Part shown: piece by piece, positions 1 through 11,205 of the stretch
How positions within the stretch are numbered: the stretch's first letter is position 1
How the letters are laid out: each line of letters starts with the position of its first letter
Position numbers and translations under genes: made by a program
Notes under the pieces: model-generated
The model's input: only the letters and a program-made list of their open reading frames with translations
Database searches by the model: none
What the model was told of the DNA's origin: nothing
DNA from: Nemertoderma westbladi
Taxonomy: Eukaryota; Xenacoelomorpha; Nemertodermatida; Nemertodermatidae
Assembly: GCA_032718475.1 (NCBI GenBank)
Contig: JAUCBJ010008187.1
Span: 1 to 64,000 of the forward strand
DNA length: 64,000 bases
Reading direction: 5' to 3'

Positions 1-30
1 ATCTGTAAAGTAAAAGTCGTTGATTTTCAG

Positions 31-210
31 TGATCCCATTGGTGGACAGGGAGTTGAGACTATTGCCTCTACATTATGCGGTAGACCCTGGGCCCGACTG
101 CGATTGGTCAGATGATGCTCCCTCTAGCGGTAACCAGACGATTTTATCGATACGTGATCAAGTGGATCTGCTTCACAAATACCTAATTATAGAAAGAATA
201 GTTTGTCGAA
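31..210 (+). CDS. OTUD7: OTUD7/Cezanne-like deubiquitinase, internal exon (end of OTU catalytic region)
   Basis: A coding exon bounded by a TTTTCAG acceptor at 24-30 and a GTGAGT donor at 211. It enters with two bases of a codon and leaves with one base. The peptide reads IPLVDRELRLLPLHYAVDPG and continues to LLHKYL. This closely matches the segment of vertebrate OTUD7A/B just after the OTU histidine region (IPL-D-E-LLPLH-AVDPG and later LLH-Y). OTUD7 enzymes are cysteine proteases that cleave Lys11- or Lys63-linked ubiquitin chains. The catalytic cysteine lies upstream of the window. The outgoing phase fits the exon at 3648 exactly. Family assignment is from recalled homology; the exon limits are from splice consensus. 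Confidence 0.82.
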
Positions 211-290
211 GTGAGTAAAGTGGTGGTGTGTAAATAAATACGAAGGGACGCCAATACCTACCGTTAGAGTGACTCTGTGACCTGGTAAAC

Positions 291-1334
291 CATAGTGAGG
301 CTGCTGCAAAGAGCATTAAGACCAATCGTGCCAGTGGAATAGATGGTGTTCCCCCTGAGGTCTTTAAAATACCTGAGTGTTTAAAGCTCATCTATCCCAT
401 CATAGTAGACATGTACCGTACAACAAGAGTCCCACAAGATATGAAAACAAATAAGTTGGTGCCAGTTCCCAAGAAGGGCAACCTAACACTCTATGGTTCT
501 TTTCGGGGAATCTCATTGATCTCGATTGCTGCAAAGCTATACAATAGAATTCTATTAAATCGCATCAGGGATCCCATTGAGAGACTGCTCCGTGGAAATC
601 AGAATGGGTTCCGTAAAGGTCGTGGGACCATGGAGCCCATTTTGGCACTTAGAAGGATAATTGAAGAGTTATCAAAAAAGAAAGACGGGCATCTGGCTGT
701 TATCTTTGTTGACTTCTTCAAGGCCTTTGATTCAGTCTCTCGCTCACGTATGTTCAGCATACTTTCATTATATGGGATTCCTGATGAAATTATTGCAGCA
801 ATCAGATCAGTATACGAAGGTTCGACAACATTTGTGTCTACTGTTGACGGTGACACAGAACCATTTGAAGTGTTATGGGGCGTCCTCCAAGGAGACACAC
901 TTGCAACATTCTTGTTCATAATTGTGGTTGACTATGTTCTACGCATGTCCTTAGATCTTCATAATGATGATGGGTTGAGGATAACTGCCAAGTTCCTAAC
1001 TGATCTAGACTTTGCTGATGACTTAGGAGTACTCTCAGAATCATTAGAGGGAGCCCAACGGCTCCTCAGCTCATTAGAACATGCTGCTTCTAGTGTTTGT
1101 CTTTTTATTAACTCCAGAAAGACCAAAATTTTGACAGTTAACTTTGAAAGTTCTCAGGAAGTCTCTGATCGGATGAGCATAAGCTCAAAAGATGGTATGC
1201 TTGAGCATGTGGATGACTTCTGTTACCTGGGATCATGGATCCGGATGTCAGATGAGGACCTTCGAATACGTAAGGGAAAGGCATGGGCAGCCTTGAATAG
1301 GCTTTCCAGGATTTGGAAGTCACCGAGAGTTAAT
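291..1334 (+). pseudogene. Reverse transcriptase of LINE family A, outer copy, N-terminal part
   Basis: The reading frame opens before position 294 with an ASGIDGVPPE-type motif, the usual start of a LINE reverse transcriptase, and continues through NQNGFRKGRGT (motif 2a region), FVDFFKAFDSV (motif A), LQGDTLATFLF (motif B) and LDFADDL (motif C, the catalytic FADD). Motif B has LAT where the nested copy has LAP, and about 12 codons present in the nested copy between the DDG and FLTDLDFADD segments are missing here. The frame is broken at 1334 by the nested insertion and ends in filler sequence at 1343. The conserved C-terminal segment continues at 2870. It is a dead copy. Confidence 0.85.
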
Positions 1335-2859
1335 CTCGGTTAATCTCTTAATTTAAGGTCTTTAAAATACCTGAGTGTTTAAAGCTCATCTATCCCATCA
1401 TAGTAGACATGTACCGTACAACAAGAGTCCCACAAGAAATGAAAACAAATAAGTTGGTGCCAGTTCCCAAGAAGGGCAACCTAACACTCTATGGTTCTTT
1501 TCGGGGAATCTCATTGATCTCGATTGCTGCAAAGCTATACAATAGGATTCTATTAAATCGCATCAGGGATCCCATTGAGAGACTGCTCCGTGGAAATCAG
1601 AATGGGTTCCGTAAAGGTCGTGGGACCATGGAGCCCATTTTGGCACTTAGAAGGATAATTGAAGAATTATCAAAAAAGAAAGACAGGCATCTGGCTGTTA
1701 TCTTTGTTGACTTCTTCAAGGCCTTTGATTCAGTTTCTCGCTCACGTATGTTCAGCATACTTTCATTATATGGGATTCCTGATGAAATTATTGCAGCAAT
1801 CAGATCAGTATACGATGGTTCGACAACATTTGTGTCTACTGTTGACGGTGACACAGAACCATTTGAAGTGTTATGGGGCGTCCTCCAAGGAGACACACTT
1901 GCACCATTCTTGTTCATTATTGTGGTTGACTATGTTCTACGCATGTCCTTAGATCATCATAATGATGATGGGGTGATGATAACTCCACCTACTGGCTCCA
2001 GAAGTCGAGGAAATCCTGCCAAGTACCTAACTGATCTAGACTTTGCTGATGACTTAGGAGTACTCTCAGAATCATTAGAGGGAGCCCAACGGCTCCTCAG
2101 CTCATTAGAACATGCTGCTTCTAGTGTTGGTCTTTTTATTAACTCCAGAAAGACCAAAATTCTGACAGTTAACTTTGAAAGTCCTCAGCAAGTCTCTGAT
2201 CGGATGAGCATAAGCTCAAAGGATGGTATGATTGAGCATGTGGACGACTTCTGTTACCTGGGATCATGGATCCGGAAGTCAGGTGAAGACCTTCGAATAC
2301 GTAAGGGAAAGGCATGGGCAGCCTTGAATAGGCTTTCCAGGATTTGGAAGTCACCGAGAATTAATCGGAAACTTAAGGTCCGATTATTTAGAGCAGCAGT
2401 AGTTCCAGTACTCCTCTACGGGAGTCCATGCTGGGCTCTAACTGCTGAGGACACCAAATCTCTGGATGGCACATTCACAAGAATGCTACGCCGGGTTCAT
2501 TGTGTCAAGTACAATGCACACATCTCCAACCAGACACTATATAACATTGGAGGTGTCTCATTGGTTCCCCCAAGCTTGACACTAGAACAAAATCGCCTCC
2601 GCTTTGCAGGACATTGCTTTCGCCGTGAGGACCAGCCAGTGCATAATCTTGTACTTTGGCAGCCTCATGGAGTGAATAAGCATGGTGGACAGCCCATGAC
2701 TTTCTTGAGACGCATCTTAATGGACACTGGCCTTAAAGATGCGGATGATCTAGCAAATGTCATGGGTGATAGGGAGTTGTGGCGGTGCAATTTTGTTGAC
2801 AAGCCGGCACAGCATTCTTAAAAATGCAGCTGCAATGCAGCATGCCGATCCTAGTAGTA
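1335..2859 (+). mobile_element. Second LINE family A copy inserted into the first
   Basis: The insertion interrupts the outer element between gagagttaat at 1325-1334 and the same 10-mer at 2860-2869. The outer element reads continuously across it, as judged from the intact equivalent at 2351-2375 inside the nested copy. The insert starts with about 22 bases of filler and is 5'-truncated at the point corresponding to position 358 of the outer copy. It ends in an AGTAGTA tail. Similar AGTAGT tails end other copies in this window (17818-17830 reverse strand and about 8865-8875), which supports target-primed insertion with a short 3' repeat tail. Confidence 0.8.
1409..2821 (+). pseudogene. Reverse transcriptase plus C-terminal domain of LINE family A, nested copy
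   Basis: An uninterrupted 470-codon frame from an internal methionine. It holds the reverse transcriptase motifs NGFRKGRGT, DFFKAFDSV, LQGDTLAPFLF and DFADDLGVLSES, followed by the thumb region (DFCYLGSWIRKSGEDLRIRK) and a C-terminal domain with GHCFRREDQPVHN and LWQPHGVNKHGGQP. The upstream endonuclease and the start of the protein are missing through 5' truncation, so it cannot be autonomous. The catalytic FADD is intact. I assign it only to LINE-type retroelements; RTE-like or Nimb-like clades are possible, but I cannot decide by eye. Confidence 0.85.
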
Positions 2860-2869
2860 GAGAGTTAAT

Positions 2870-3355
2870 CGGAAACTTAAGGTCCGATTATTTAGAGCAG
2901 CAGTAGTTCCAGTACTCCTCTATGGGAGTCCATGCTGGGCTCTAACTGCTGAGGACACCAAATCTCTGGATGACACATTCACAAGAATGCTACGCCGGGT
3001 TCATTGTGTCAAGTACAATGCACACATCTCCAACCAGACACTATATAACATTGGAGGTATCTCATTGGTTCCCCCAAGCTTGACACTAGAACAAAATCGC
3101 CTCCGCTTTGCAGGACATTGTTTTCGCCGTGAGGACCAGCCAGTGCATAATCTTGTACTTTGGCAGCCTCATGGAGTGAATAAGCATGGTGGACAGCCCA
3201 TGACTTTCTTGAGACGCATCTTAAAGGACACTGGCCTAGAAGATGCGGATGATCTATTAAATGTCATGGGTGATAGGGAGTTGTGGCGGCGCAATTTTGG
3301 CCGGCACAGCATTCTTAAAACTGCAGCTGCAATGCAGCATACCGATACTAACTAG
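2870..3355 (+). pseudogene. C-terminal part of the outer LINE family A copy
   Basis: This is the continuation of the outer copy after the nested insertion. It starts at CGGAAACTTAAGG and encodes the conserved RKLKVRLFRAAVVPVLLYGS segment, the MLRRVHCVKYNAH segment, GHCFRREDQPVHN and the WQPHGVNKHGG motif, ending at a stop near 3355. It is a few percent different from the equivalent part of the nested copy, including a different C-terminal tail (FGRHSILKTAAAM). Confidence 0.82.
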
Positions 3356-3647
3356 CTAGAGGTATTGCATTGGTGACGATCCCAACTAGACGCCAATACC
3401 GAAAAATCCTGCGGAATTTGTGAGAGTGAAACAGTGAAGTACATTGTTTAGTTTTTCATGAATGTTTCCACCTGTAGTAGAGAAATATTGAACTAATAAC
3501 CTGTCCCGATTCCCGGAAACTCAGAGAAGTCTGATCCAGTTTACACTGCCCACCCACCAATGTTATACTTAAACTTATTATTTTAATATTAAATATGAAA
3601 CTTATGTTGTTCCAGTTGGGAGTTTATCCAACGATTTTATGCCGCAG

Positions 3648-3993
3648 CTCCTTCGAATAACAGTGACAACCACCCGCCCCCCAAATCGCCGGATCACCAT
3701 GATTCCGCTAGAGCGCGTGGCGGCTCTACCACCCCCGACAGTGGCCGTTCCAGCTGCGACGATAGAGCATGGCAACCAACGCGTGTGGCGTCCATCTCAC
3801 CTAGCAACCAAGAAGCCCCGAGTCGCCCTCATTCAGCTAGCAGCACCATAGTATCTGGAGTGAACCATCGGACGCAGGATTCCCCTGGTGGTAGCGTAGA
3901 CGCTCTCTATACCGGTACATCAAAACACAAACGCAATCGCAGGATCTCAAGAAAGCTGTCGATGACGTTCGAACATGTTGGGAAAGCGTTTAA
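3648..3993 (+). CDS. OTUD7: OTUD7-like deubiquitinase, Ser/Pro-rich linker exon
   Basis: Acceptor GCCGCAG ends at 3647 and donor GTGAGT starts at 3994. The exon needs one incoming base and leaves two bases, matching the exons at 31-210 and 40562. It encodes a low-complexity Ser/Pro/His/Arg-rich linker and ends in a basic stretch (KHKRNRRISRKLSMTFEHVG). This resembles the linker of vertebrate OTUD7B, where a disordered charged region leads into a GK-x-KKLGK-type basic segment. Base composition is clearly richer in G and C than the flanking introns, as expected for an exon. Joining to the next exon gives GKAFK-KLGKS without a break in frame. Confidence 0.75.
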
Positions 3994-4553
3994 GTGAGTT
4001 TATTCAACTAATAAATACACATTCACACAATTTGTCGAATTTTTTTAAATACAGTTTAGGCTAATCGTGATATTGGAACCTTGTAAGGGGGTAGTGGGTG
4101 GCCTACTGATTAAATGAGTATTAATTTAACTAACTGTTGTATAATAAAATACCACCGAGTGCCTTGTAAGGGGGTCTAGCAAAATTCACCCAAAATTTGC
4201 TGTAACCTTTTCATTTAAGACTTCTAATTCAAAGCTGAATATTTTTATGAAAACATCATATTTTACAACAATAATGTATTTTTTCGTCCTCCTTATAGTC
4301 CAGTCCGCCTTTCTTCGAACTAGTAAAAGCATTTTTTCCTCGGCCTATGGTCCCGAAAAAAATATGCTTTAACTCTCGGAAATTCTCGAAAATGCGGATT
4401 ATAAAGTCAGACAAAAAAATTTTACTTTCCTTTTGTAAAATAAATTGTTATTATTATCCGCATCTTTGGAAGATTAATTGGCAATAAATTACCAATAGTT
4501 TGTATTGTCCGCACTTTTTCGGACAACAATATTAATTTTAATTGATATTGTAG
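3994..4553. other. AT-rich start of the giant OTUD7 intron
   Basis: After the donor the sequence is AT-rich with poly-A and poly-T tracts and no convincing open frame. A short phrase (ccttgtaaggggg) occurs twice, at about 4080 and 4162. I see no gene here. Confidence 0.6.
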
Positions 4554-5171
4554 GGCGAGCCACGAAGTGAGCGAAGCATATTGGTGCCATTAACGAGTTG
4601 TCTGCCGTGGTCGTCGTCTGTCGTCGTAGTCGTAAATTTTTGATCGCTAATAACTCGGTTATTCCTTGATGAAATTAAACGAAACTTGGTACGTATGTTG
4701 TCCGTCAAAAGTTTGGAAAGAATCTGCAGTTTGGTAAAAAAAAAACGAACGAACGCAACGAGTTTACAGTGGATACGAGTACCCATCTGCCATAAATCAG
4801 CAGTTACTCTCACTGTTTCGAGACTTTGCATAGATATAAAGGTCGTTAGTCTCAGTTTAGGAAAATTATTTAAAGACAAAACAGGTCGAGCGCAACGAGG
4901 CTAATGAAGGAGAAGAGTATTGTAAAACTATAAAAATGTCATACTTAACTTAAATAGCCTTAGTTAGAAGGTTTACAAAGGACAGTTAAAGTGTGTAAGG
5001 GCAAACTGACATGGATCTCTGTTTTTACAACTAGTTTATCACAAACTGATAGCATCGCCTTCACTCATACATATTTTGGGAAAGTCGGTTTTCGTATATT
5101 TAATAGAGATTAGTATAATATACTTTCTAATATTGGCTCTCGTGCTGCGCGAAGGCTCCACGATCGAGTAT
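4554..5171 (+). mobile_element. Dispersed non-coding element, 'gggcgagccacgaag' family
   Basis: The segment starts with gggcgagccacgaagtgag and closes with tcgtgctgcgcgaaggctcc. The same start and end phrases recur together at 32764-33089 and 39473-39893, and in part at 9285, 27974, 40140 and 62013. A run of cgtcgtcgt-type trinucleotides follows the start here and in the 39.5-kb copy. An inverted copy of the closing phrase sits at about 5532-5553. No protein-coding frame is shared between copies, so it looks like a non-autonomous repeat (SINE-like or MITE-like). The class is not decided. Confidence 0.55.
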
Positions 5172-5559
5172 CTACTGTACCTATTCAGCAATACAATCAC
5201 TGAAGACGTGATTTACCAGTTAGTCCACCATTCCTCATCTCTCTTGGCGACCTTATGTCCCTTGATGTGGACTTATTGATATTATTGGTTATTTCTATGC
5301 ACAGTTTTTACGTTGTCTTAGTTGAGACAACTCTATTTGTTGGACCCAATATTCATTGTAACAACAATTCGACTCATTTCATCGAATTCTTCAGTTCTCC
5401 CTGCGGTGGGACCCCTGACCGAGAGCTGGCTGCAGGCGAGGTAGTAGAGAGGAAGTCGGTCGACCCTCGCGATAGACCTGTCGTGATCTACTTACAGCCA
5501 GCAGACACAAGACAAACATAGAACACGTTCGTGGGGCCTTCGCGCAGCACGAGGCGCAG

Positions 5560-6850
5560 TTATGAGATACAAATTAAAATTTCGCAATTCTATCACAAAA
5601 TCGGTATTTAAGAAATTAACCAAACCGCAAATAAATCATAGCTAGGGGAAAGTCACTCGCTTTCAACCCCCTTAATCTGCACCCGAACCCAAAGGCACAA
5701 AGAGGATTGATGACAGGCAGGTATTGACAGATAATTTGTGTTTTAAAAGTAATATATTTTAGGTGTGGAGGCGACCCAATTTATAAGAAATATTATAACT
5801 TACATTATGACGTTTTAGTATTGATACTGAAATATTAATTTACCATGTCGATGTCACAACAAAATTATTTAACTATATTTATTCTAAAGAATCTCCATTA
5901 AATACTCAGCCAATCATTTTGTGAGATAAACAATAAGCAAGCTGTCTTATTAGTATGGGGCTTAACAATATTGCATGTCCTATAGAATTACACTTTGCTG
6001 GAACAGTGGTAAGGTGGAACTGGTTGTATAGATTCCTAGCCCGACAAACACACTGGATGTGTTCTAGCACATATCTGGCAATTGTATGTTTCAGCTAAAT
6101 AAATGATTGCACTTTGAGATATTTCGCCCTCTAGCGTCAGACTAGAAAACTGCAGACGGTTAAATCCGATGAAGTTATAAGTTAGTCAAAATCGTAGCGA
6201 TGATGATGACATACAGTACCATTATTGAATTAACTATTTGCCATAATTCGATGGCATCTTGACGGAACAGTCGTATTGGCAACTTTTGAGATTTTGACTT
6301 TATTGGGTATTTGAGTTCATAAAAGGTGGAACTATGTTTTGACAAAAGGTCGTATATTCATATCTTCAGTATTAAACACTATACAGTAAAAAGCAAACGG
6401 CCTTCTATGGTATTTCTAAACAATTTTAATTTGACGAAAGGTCGTATAAGAAAAATTTTCCAAAACGTCTGTTCGTCAAAAAGTTAGTCAATGATTATCT
6501 TGTAATACGACCTATTAATGTTTATAAAAATATGAACTAAAATGTAAGAAACCTTACTAATATTGTTATATTGATGTTTTATTTATATTTCAATATGTAA
6601 TATTAACTAATTTGCCCAAAACAATGAGAGTATAGTTGAACTTGACAGAAAATTTATGACACATTTATTTATGCAAGTGGGTGGGTACAACACTGTGCTC
6701 ATATTGTAAAGTAATAAAGTTATTGTTGGACGTGAAACACAAAACACTAAAGGCAATCCAAAGGTTCCACTCTTGCTCTCTTGGCTGTTAATATAAGGCA
6801 GAGATGATGCCACACTTACTTCCAATGTTCCAATGTACAACACTTTTCTT
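5560..6850. other. AT-rich intronic sequence with no recognisable gene
   Basis: AT-rich, with scattered short stops in all frames. Two similar phrases (cgaaaggtcgtat / caaaaggtcgtat) occur at about 6343 and 6434. No supported feature. Confidence 0.5.
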
Positions 6851-6990
6851 TATCCCCCCAGAAGATCAACATTTAACTCTCCAGGGGAAAATCGATGGAA
6901 ATAACAGCTTATTAGAAGCAAAAATGAAACTGTAAAGACTTCTCTTTCGATTATTGTTGTGTTGGTTAGAATAACCAGTCTTAACTGACA
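6850..6990 (+). repeat. Diverged copy of the 'ctccaggggaaa' dispersed repeat
   Basis: The phrase ctccaggggaaaatcgatgg followed by aaataacagct and, further on, gttggttagaataac matches the repeat at about 24780-24880 (ctccaggggaaattcgacgc, aaataacagct, gttttggttaaaataac). This copy lacks the poly-C end found in the copies at 24745-25003 and 33915-34062. Confidence 0.5.
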
Positions 6991-7469
6991 TTCATAAGAC
7001 ATGCGCATAAGATTAGTATGAGTACTTGTTGTTAAGTTTTCCAATATGTTTGATGAATTACTGATGTGGAGTGGAAGGGAAAGATAAAATTGCGAATACA
7101 TGGCGGGTATCACTAGTGTATTACCAGTACAGACCGAAACGAGGTCATCATACTTTCCAGAAGCCAATCGTGGAGCTGAAGAATATGCTTTAGCTATAGC
7201 TGAAATATATTTTTGTTCTCGAATTTTGGGAAGAGTAATGGCATCAAATTCCGGTTGTTGATGCATATTCTTGAAGTAAATTTTATCCGTTGTTGGTGTT
7301 ATGGTGTTCTTGTTGTTAATTTCCAGTTGGGTTTTAGTTTTATAAAAGTTTAGTGAAAAATGTACTGTTTTAGCGATTTCGCGCTTGTTTATGTGTGCTT
7401 TAATGTATACAAATGATGAACTGATGGCGGACTCCATGTAGACCCTACGGTAGGAAAACAGGAGTTCTA

Positions 7470-8875
7470 AACAGACCATTATTGAATGTTTGCAACCGGA
7501 TGTTAAAAGGGGAAAAGCCACCACCAATTTGGACTAAAGGTCAACTAAAGCCTCTCCCCAAGAAAGGAGACCTCGGCATACCAACAAACTATCGTGGGAT
7601 CTGTCTGCTTGTGGTAGCTGCCAAAATATACAATAAAATGATTCTATATAGGATTAGGCCTCACATAGAGAAACTACTGCGTAATAGCCAAAACGGATTT
7701 CGACCAAGTAGATCAACAATAGCTCAGATACTTGCACTACGGAGACTGATTGAAGGAATTAAGTCGAAGAATCTCCCCGCAGTCATGACTTTTGTGGACT
7801 TCAAGAAGGCATTCGACTCCATCCATAGAGGCAAAATGCTTGAAATCCTAAGAGCTTATGGAATACCAGAAGTAATTGTTGCTGGCATTGGATTGTTATA
7901 TTGTGACACAGAAGCGCAGGTACTCTCACCAGATGGTGAAACTGAGTTTTTCTCAATCCTGGCTGGTGTACTGCAAGGTGATACATTAGCACCATTACTA
8001 TTTGTAATTGTGCTGGATTACGCAATGAGGACAGCCACAAAGGGTGAAGACCTGGGATTCACACTTCAAGAACGCAGAAGTAGTAGATATCCGGCAACTA
8101 CAGTCACAGACACCGACTTTGCGGATGACATCGCCCTGCTCTCTAATACCCAAGCATATGCACAGCTTTTACTAATTAAAGTGGAGAGGGCTGCTAAGGA
8201 GGTTGGATTGCATATAAATGCTACCAAGACCGAATTCATGACCTTTAATGTTGATGGAAACTTGACAACCATTAATAGTAATCAACTAAGGAAGGTCAAT
8301 GACTTCCAGTACCTTGGATCATGGATAGAGAGTAGCAAAAAGGACATAGAAGTTAGGAAAGCAAGGCTTGGGTAGCTCTATCAAAAATGGATACCATCTG
8401 GAAATCAGATCTCTCCAGACACCTGAAGACTAAGTTATTTCGAGCCACAGTGGAAAGTGTATTTTTATACGGGGGTGAGACCTGGACACTGACTAAATCA
8501 CTTGAACAACGAATTGATGGTTGCTACACAAGACTACTAAGGGCAGCCCTAAACATCAGCTGGAGACAACACATGACAAACGCCGAGCTTTATGGTACAA
8601 TAGCACCTGTATCAACCACCCTCCGTGAACGCCGATTACGATTCAGTGGGCACTGCTGGCGAAGTAAAGACGAGGTCATACCAGATCTACTTTTCTGGCA
8701 ACCAACTCATGGAAAGCGTAGTCGTGGACGACCGGCCATAACATATATAGATCAACTTGAAAGGGATACTGAACTTGGGAGAAACGAAATTGCGACAACT
8801 ATGGAGAATCGGGAAGCCTGGAAGGATCTCATTTCCACTGTCCGAGTTCGCTCGACCTAGTAGAGTAGTAGTTAG
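7470..8875 (+). mobile_element. 5'-truncated LINE (family B) with a frameshifted reverse transcriptase
   Basis: Two adjacent frames (about 7482-8375 and 8387-8860) encode one LINE polyprotein fragment. The first has PKKGDLG-x-NYRGI, NGFRPSRSTIAQILALRR, FVDFKKAFDSI (motif A), LQGDTLAPLLF (motif B) and TDFADDIALL (motif C). The second has the C-terminal segment GHCWRSKDEVIPDLLFWQP and GKRSRGRP. The expected AWVALSKMDTIWKS thumb segment is recovered by moving one base near 8365-8372, so one base has been gained or lost there. It is related to, but clearly distinct from, family A (about half of residues alike). The 3' end carries a short AGTAGTAG-like tail. It is dead because of the frameshift and missing 5' end. 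Confidence 0.82.
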
Positions 8876-8879
8876 CAAA

Positions 8880-9870
8880 ACTATAATTAATTATATTCAG
8901 AATTACAATGGAGGACCTTATTGCTCCATTGTGAACCGGGCTTATGCTATAAGTAAAAATATAGTACTTGACTTATTTTGGCAAAAGCCCTTGATATTTT
9001 TTTGACGAAACGGCGTATTTCAAATATGACGTCATTAAATGACGTCATACTCTTCTAATAAAAAAAATTACATTTTTTACTGAAAGCCCTCATCAAAATT
9101 GTTGTTACAATGAAATATGAAGCGGTTTTATAAAGTTGATTGCAAGTTATGCATAATTAAAAAACTAAGAATTTTCAAACGCCATTTTCTCAAAATCATC
9201 AAAACATGACATACGACTGTTCGTCAAGGTGCCATCGAATTGACCTACCCCCCTAAGAGCGTCAGTTCGAAAAGGCTCCGCCAACTTCGTGGCTCGGAGG
9301 ACCCTATACCCCATGCTATAAATGTATTCGTTTGATATACAATCATACATTAATCCGCTAGGTGGTGTCAAATTATTATTCAACAATTTCGTACATGTAC
9401 AGTACAGCAGTACCGTACCGGTAGGCCTTATGGGGGCGTTCATAAAGTATGTCACGCAAATTTTCTGTCACAAAGTGTCACGCAAGTGTCTATTATTATA
9501 GACATTTATTCCGGAGATTAAAATTGAAGTCAACGATCCCATCAACTTCAAAAACTGCCAAAAAGAAAACAAGACCCAAAATTACACTAAAATATAATAA
9601 AGAATCATTAATGAACTGGTATCGGTACAGGTGTTAGGTACCCCCCACTAACAGTAATATTAATCTAATTTTCAAACATCGTAAACATTATTCTTGATTG
9701 ACCCAATTTATCCTTATGGGTGGCGAGGGTTGGGACGTCGTATAGTATGTATACACGTATGGTTTGTAGGTACCCTATGTTATTCTCAAGGTGTACTAAA
9801 TAACAGATCATGCAGCGAGCGGATTCCTGAAATTAGCGGAGGCCGATCTTTTCCCTATTTATGGCACTTT
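8880..9870. other. AT-rich intronic sequence; one partial dispersed-repeat end
   Basis: No gene is recognisable. Around 9282-9300 the phrase ccgccaacttcgtggctcgg is the reverse complement of the start of the 'gggcgagccacgaag' repeat family. A small palindromic phrase (atgacgtcattaaatgacgtcat) lies at about 9028-9050 and contains two TGACGTCA sites of CRE type. Confidence 0.5.
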
Positions 9871-10762
9871 TTTTCATAATATTTCCTTAGAAACTTCTTA
9901 TAAGCTACTTTGGTTAGGTGGATATGATGACTAGGGTTCATAGAAATGTAATAAAATATGTTTCTGGAATTTTTATATTGTTGTTGTCAAGGTAACCGGG
10001 TACAAAGTTAAAACTTTGCGCGCCTGTAATTCAATTCGACTAGGGATTATGTTCTTGAGATTTGGTATAAGAGTAAAGGGAATAAAAGTCTATCAAAATA
10101 TTTTACATTTATTTTTTCAATCCCGTTTCCATAGTGACGGGAATTACGATAATTTCCCATTATGACCGCCAGATAGAAATTGGGCTACTATTTACAACTT
10201 ATATAATTTTCAACAAACATGCCTGTTGGCTGTCCTTTATGTCAAATAATTTCTAACCGAAATTTAATATTCTGGAATGTCAAAGTCATGCTATCACAGG
10301 TCTTGCTCTCTGATTGGACAGTTTAGTTTATTGGCAAATATTGACTTTTAGAAATATGATTCACAATTGACGAATTATAAAATAAAATGATGGCAATTTT
10401 AACTTATTATTTAGACTGACAAGCCGAATAAAAATGGTGTTTTATAGAATTGGTAGACAATTTTTCAAATTTTTCATTATACTTATTTCCATAGCAACGC
10501 CGGGAATGTAAACAAATTCAAATGTAAAATATTTTGATAGTCTTTTATTTCCTTTAATCACCTACCACATCTCAAGGAAAGAATCCATTGTCGTCTTGAA
10601 ATACAGGCGCGCAAAATTTGAAATTTGCACCCGATTACCTTAGCAACTATAAGATAAAAATTCCAGAAAGACATTTTATTATACATTTCTATGAACCCTA
10701 GTCATCATATCCACCTAACCATAAGTAGCATAAAAGAAGTTCCTAAGGAAATATTATGAAAA
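9871..10762. repeat. Fold-back element, inverted arms of about 290 bp
   Basis: The left arm (9871 to about 10160) is the reverse complement of the right arm (about 10480-10762), with scattered mismatches. Matching landmarks are cataatatttcctta with taaggaaatattatg, gactagggttcatagaaatg with catttctatgaaccctagtc, and atcaaaatattttacat with atgtaaaatattttgat. The middle, about 300 bp, is AT-rich and non-coding. This is the structure of a non-autonomous fold-back or MITE-like DNA element. I cannot see a convincing target duplication. Confidence 0.8.
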
Positions 10763-11205
10763 CTAGACTTCTAGAACATAGTAATTATTTTATGTTCGAG
10801 ATACTGTGAATACGAATAAATGAGGGTATTACGTAATTATAGTTAACAACTACATGGGACAATAAATACTGTTCCGTGAAAAATTTATAATTGCCCTCCC
10901 AATCTCCCCCACCCAACATCTCTTTGTACGTATTACATCATTAAAGCGTCAGAAATTAATACTTAGAACGTTCACTATTCCGAAATTTTGTAATAAATAA
11001 ACCTTGATGAAAAGTGTTTACATATAAATATAACATACAAGCAATCCCACTTTAATTATTTTTATAAAATCCTCTCTAATATATAGTAAAAGGCAAAAAT
11101 TGTACGCCCGCCTTTAATGCTAAGTCGTCAGACGAACTTTGTACAGAATTTGAATGATCGTGGGAACCTATAATCGTTCTGGAAAACTGAACTCATATCG
11201 CGCCC
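10763..11205. other. Non-coding sequence downstream of NACHT gene 1
   Basis: AT-rich, with no open frame of interest. It is the 3' side of the antisense gene ending at 11206, so it should hold that gene's 3' UTR. I do not see a clear polyadenylation signal on the minus strand. Confidence 0.4.

Larger units (their letters stand above)
259..3388 (+). mobile_element. 5'-truncated non-LTR retrotransposon (LINE family A), split by a nested copy
   Basis: A reverse transcriptase fragment with LINE hallmarks runs from about 291 to 1334 and resumes at 2870-3355. The interruption is a second copy of the same family (1335-2859). The whole block is flanked by the 12-bp direct repeat gacgccaatacc at 247-258 and 3389-3400, a plausible target-site duplication. 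The 5' end is truncated, so no endonuclease domain is present. It lies in intron 1 of the OTUD7-like gene on the same strand. The outer 3' end carries about 34 bases beyond the point where the nested copy stops, so the exact 3' terminus is uncertain. Confidence 0.75.

Noticed and set aside
6850-7527. A 225-codon frame on the minus strand
   Set aside because: It overlaps a dispersed repeat at one end and the coding region of LINE family B on the opposite strand at the other, and has no recognisable motif.
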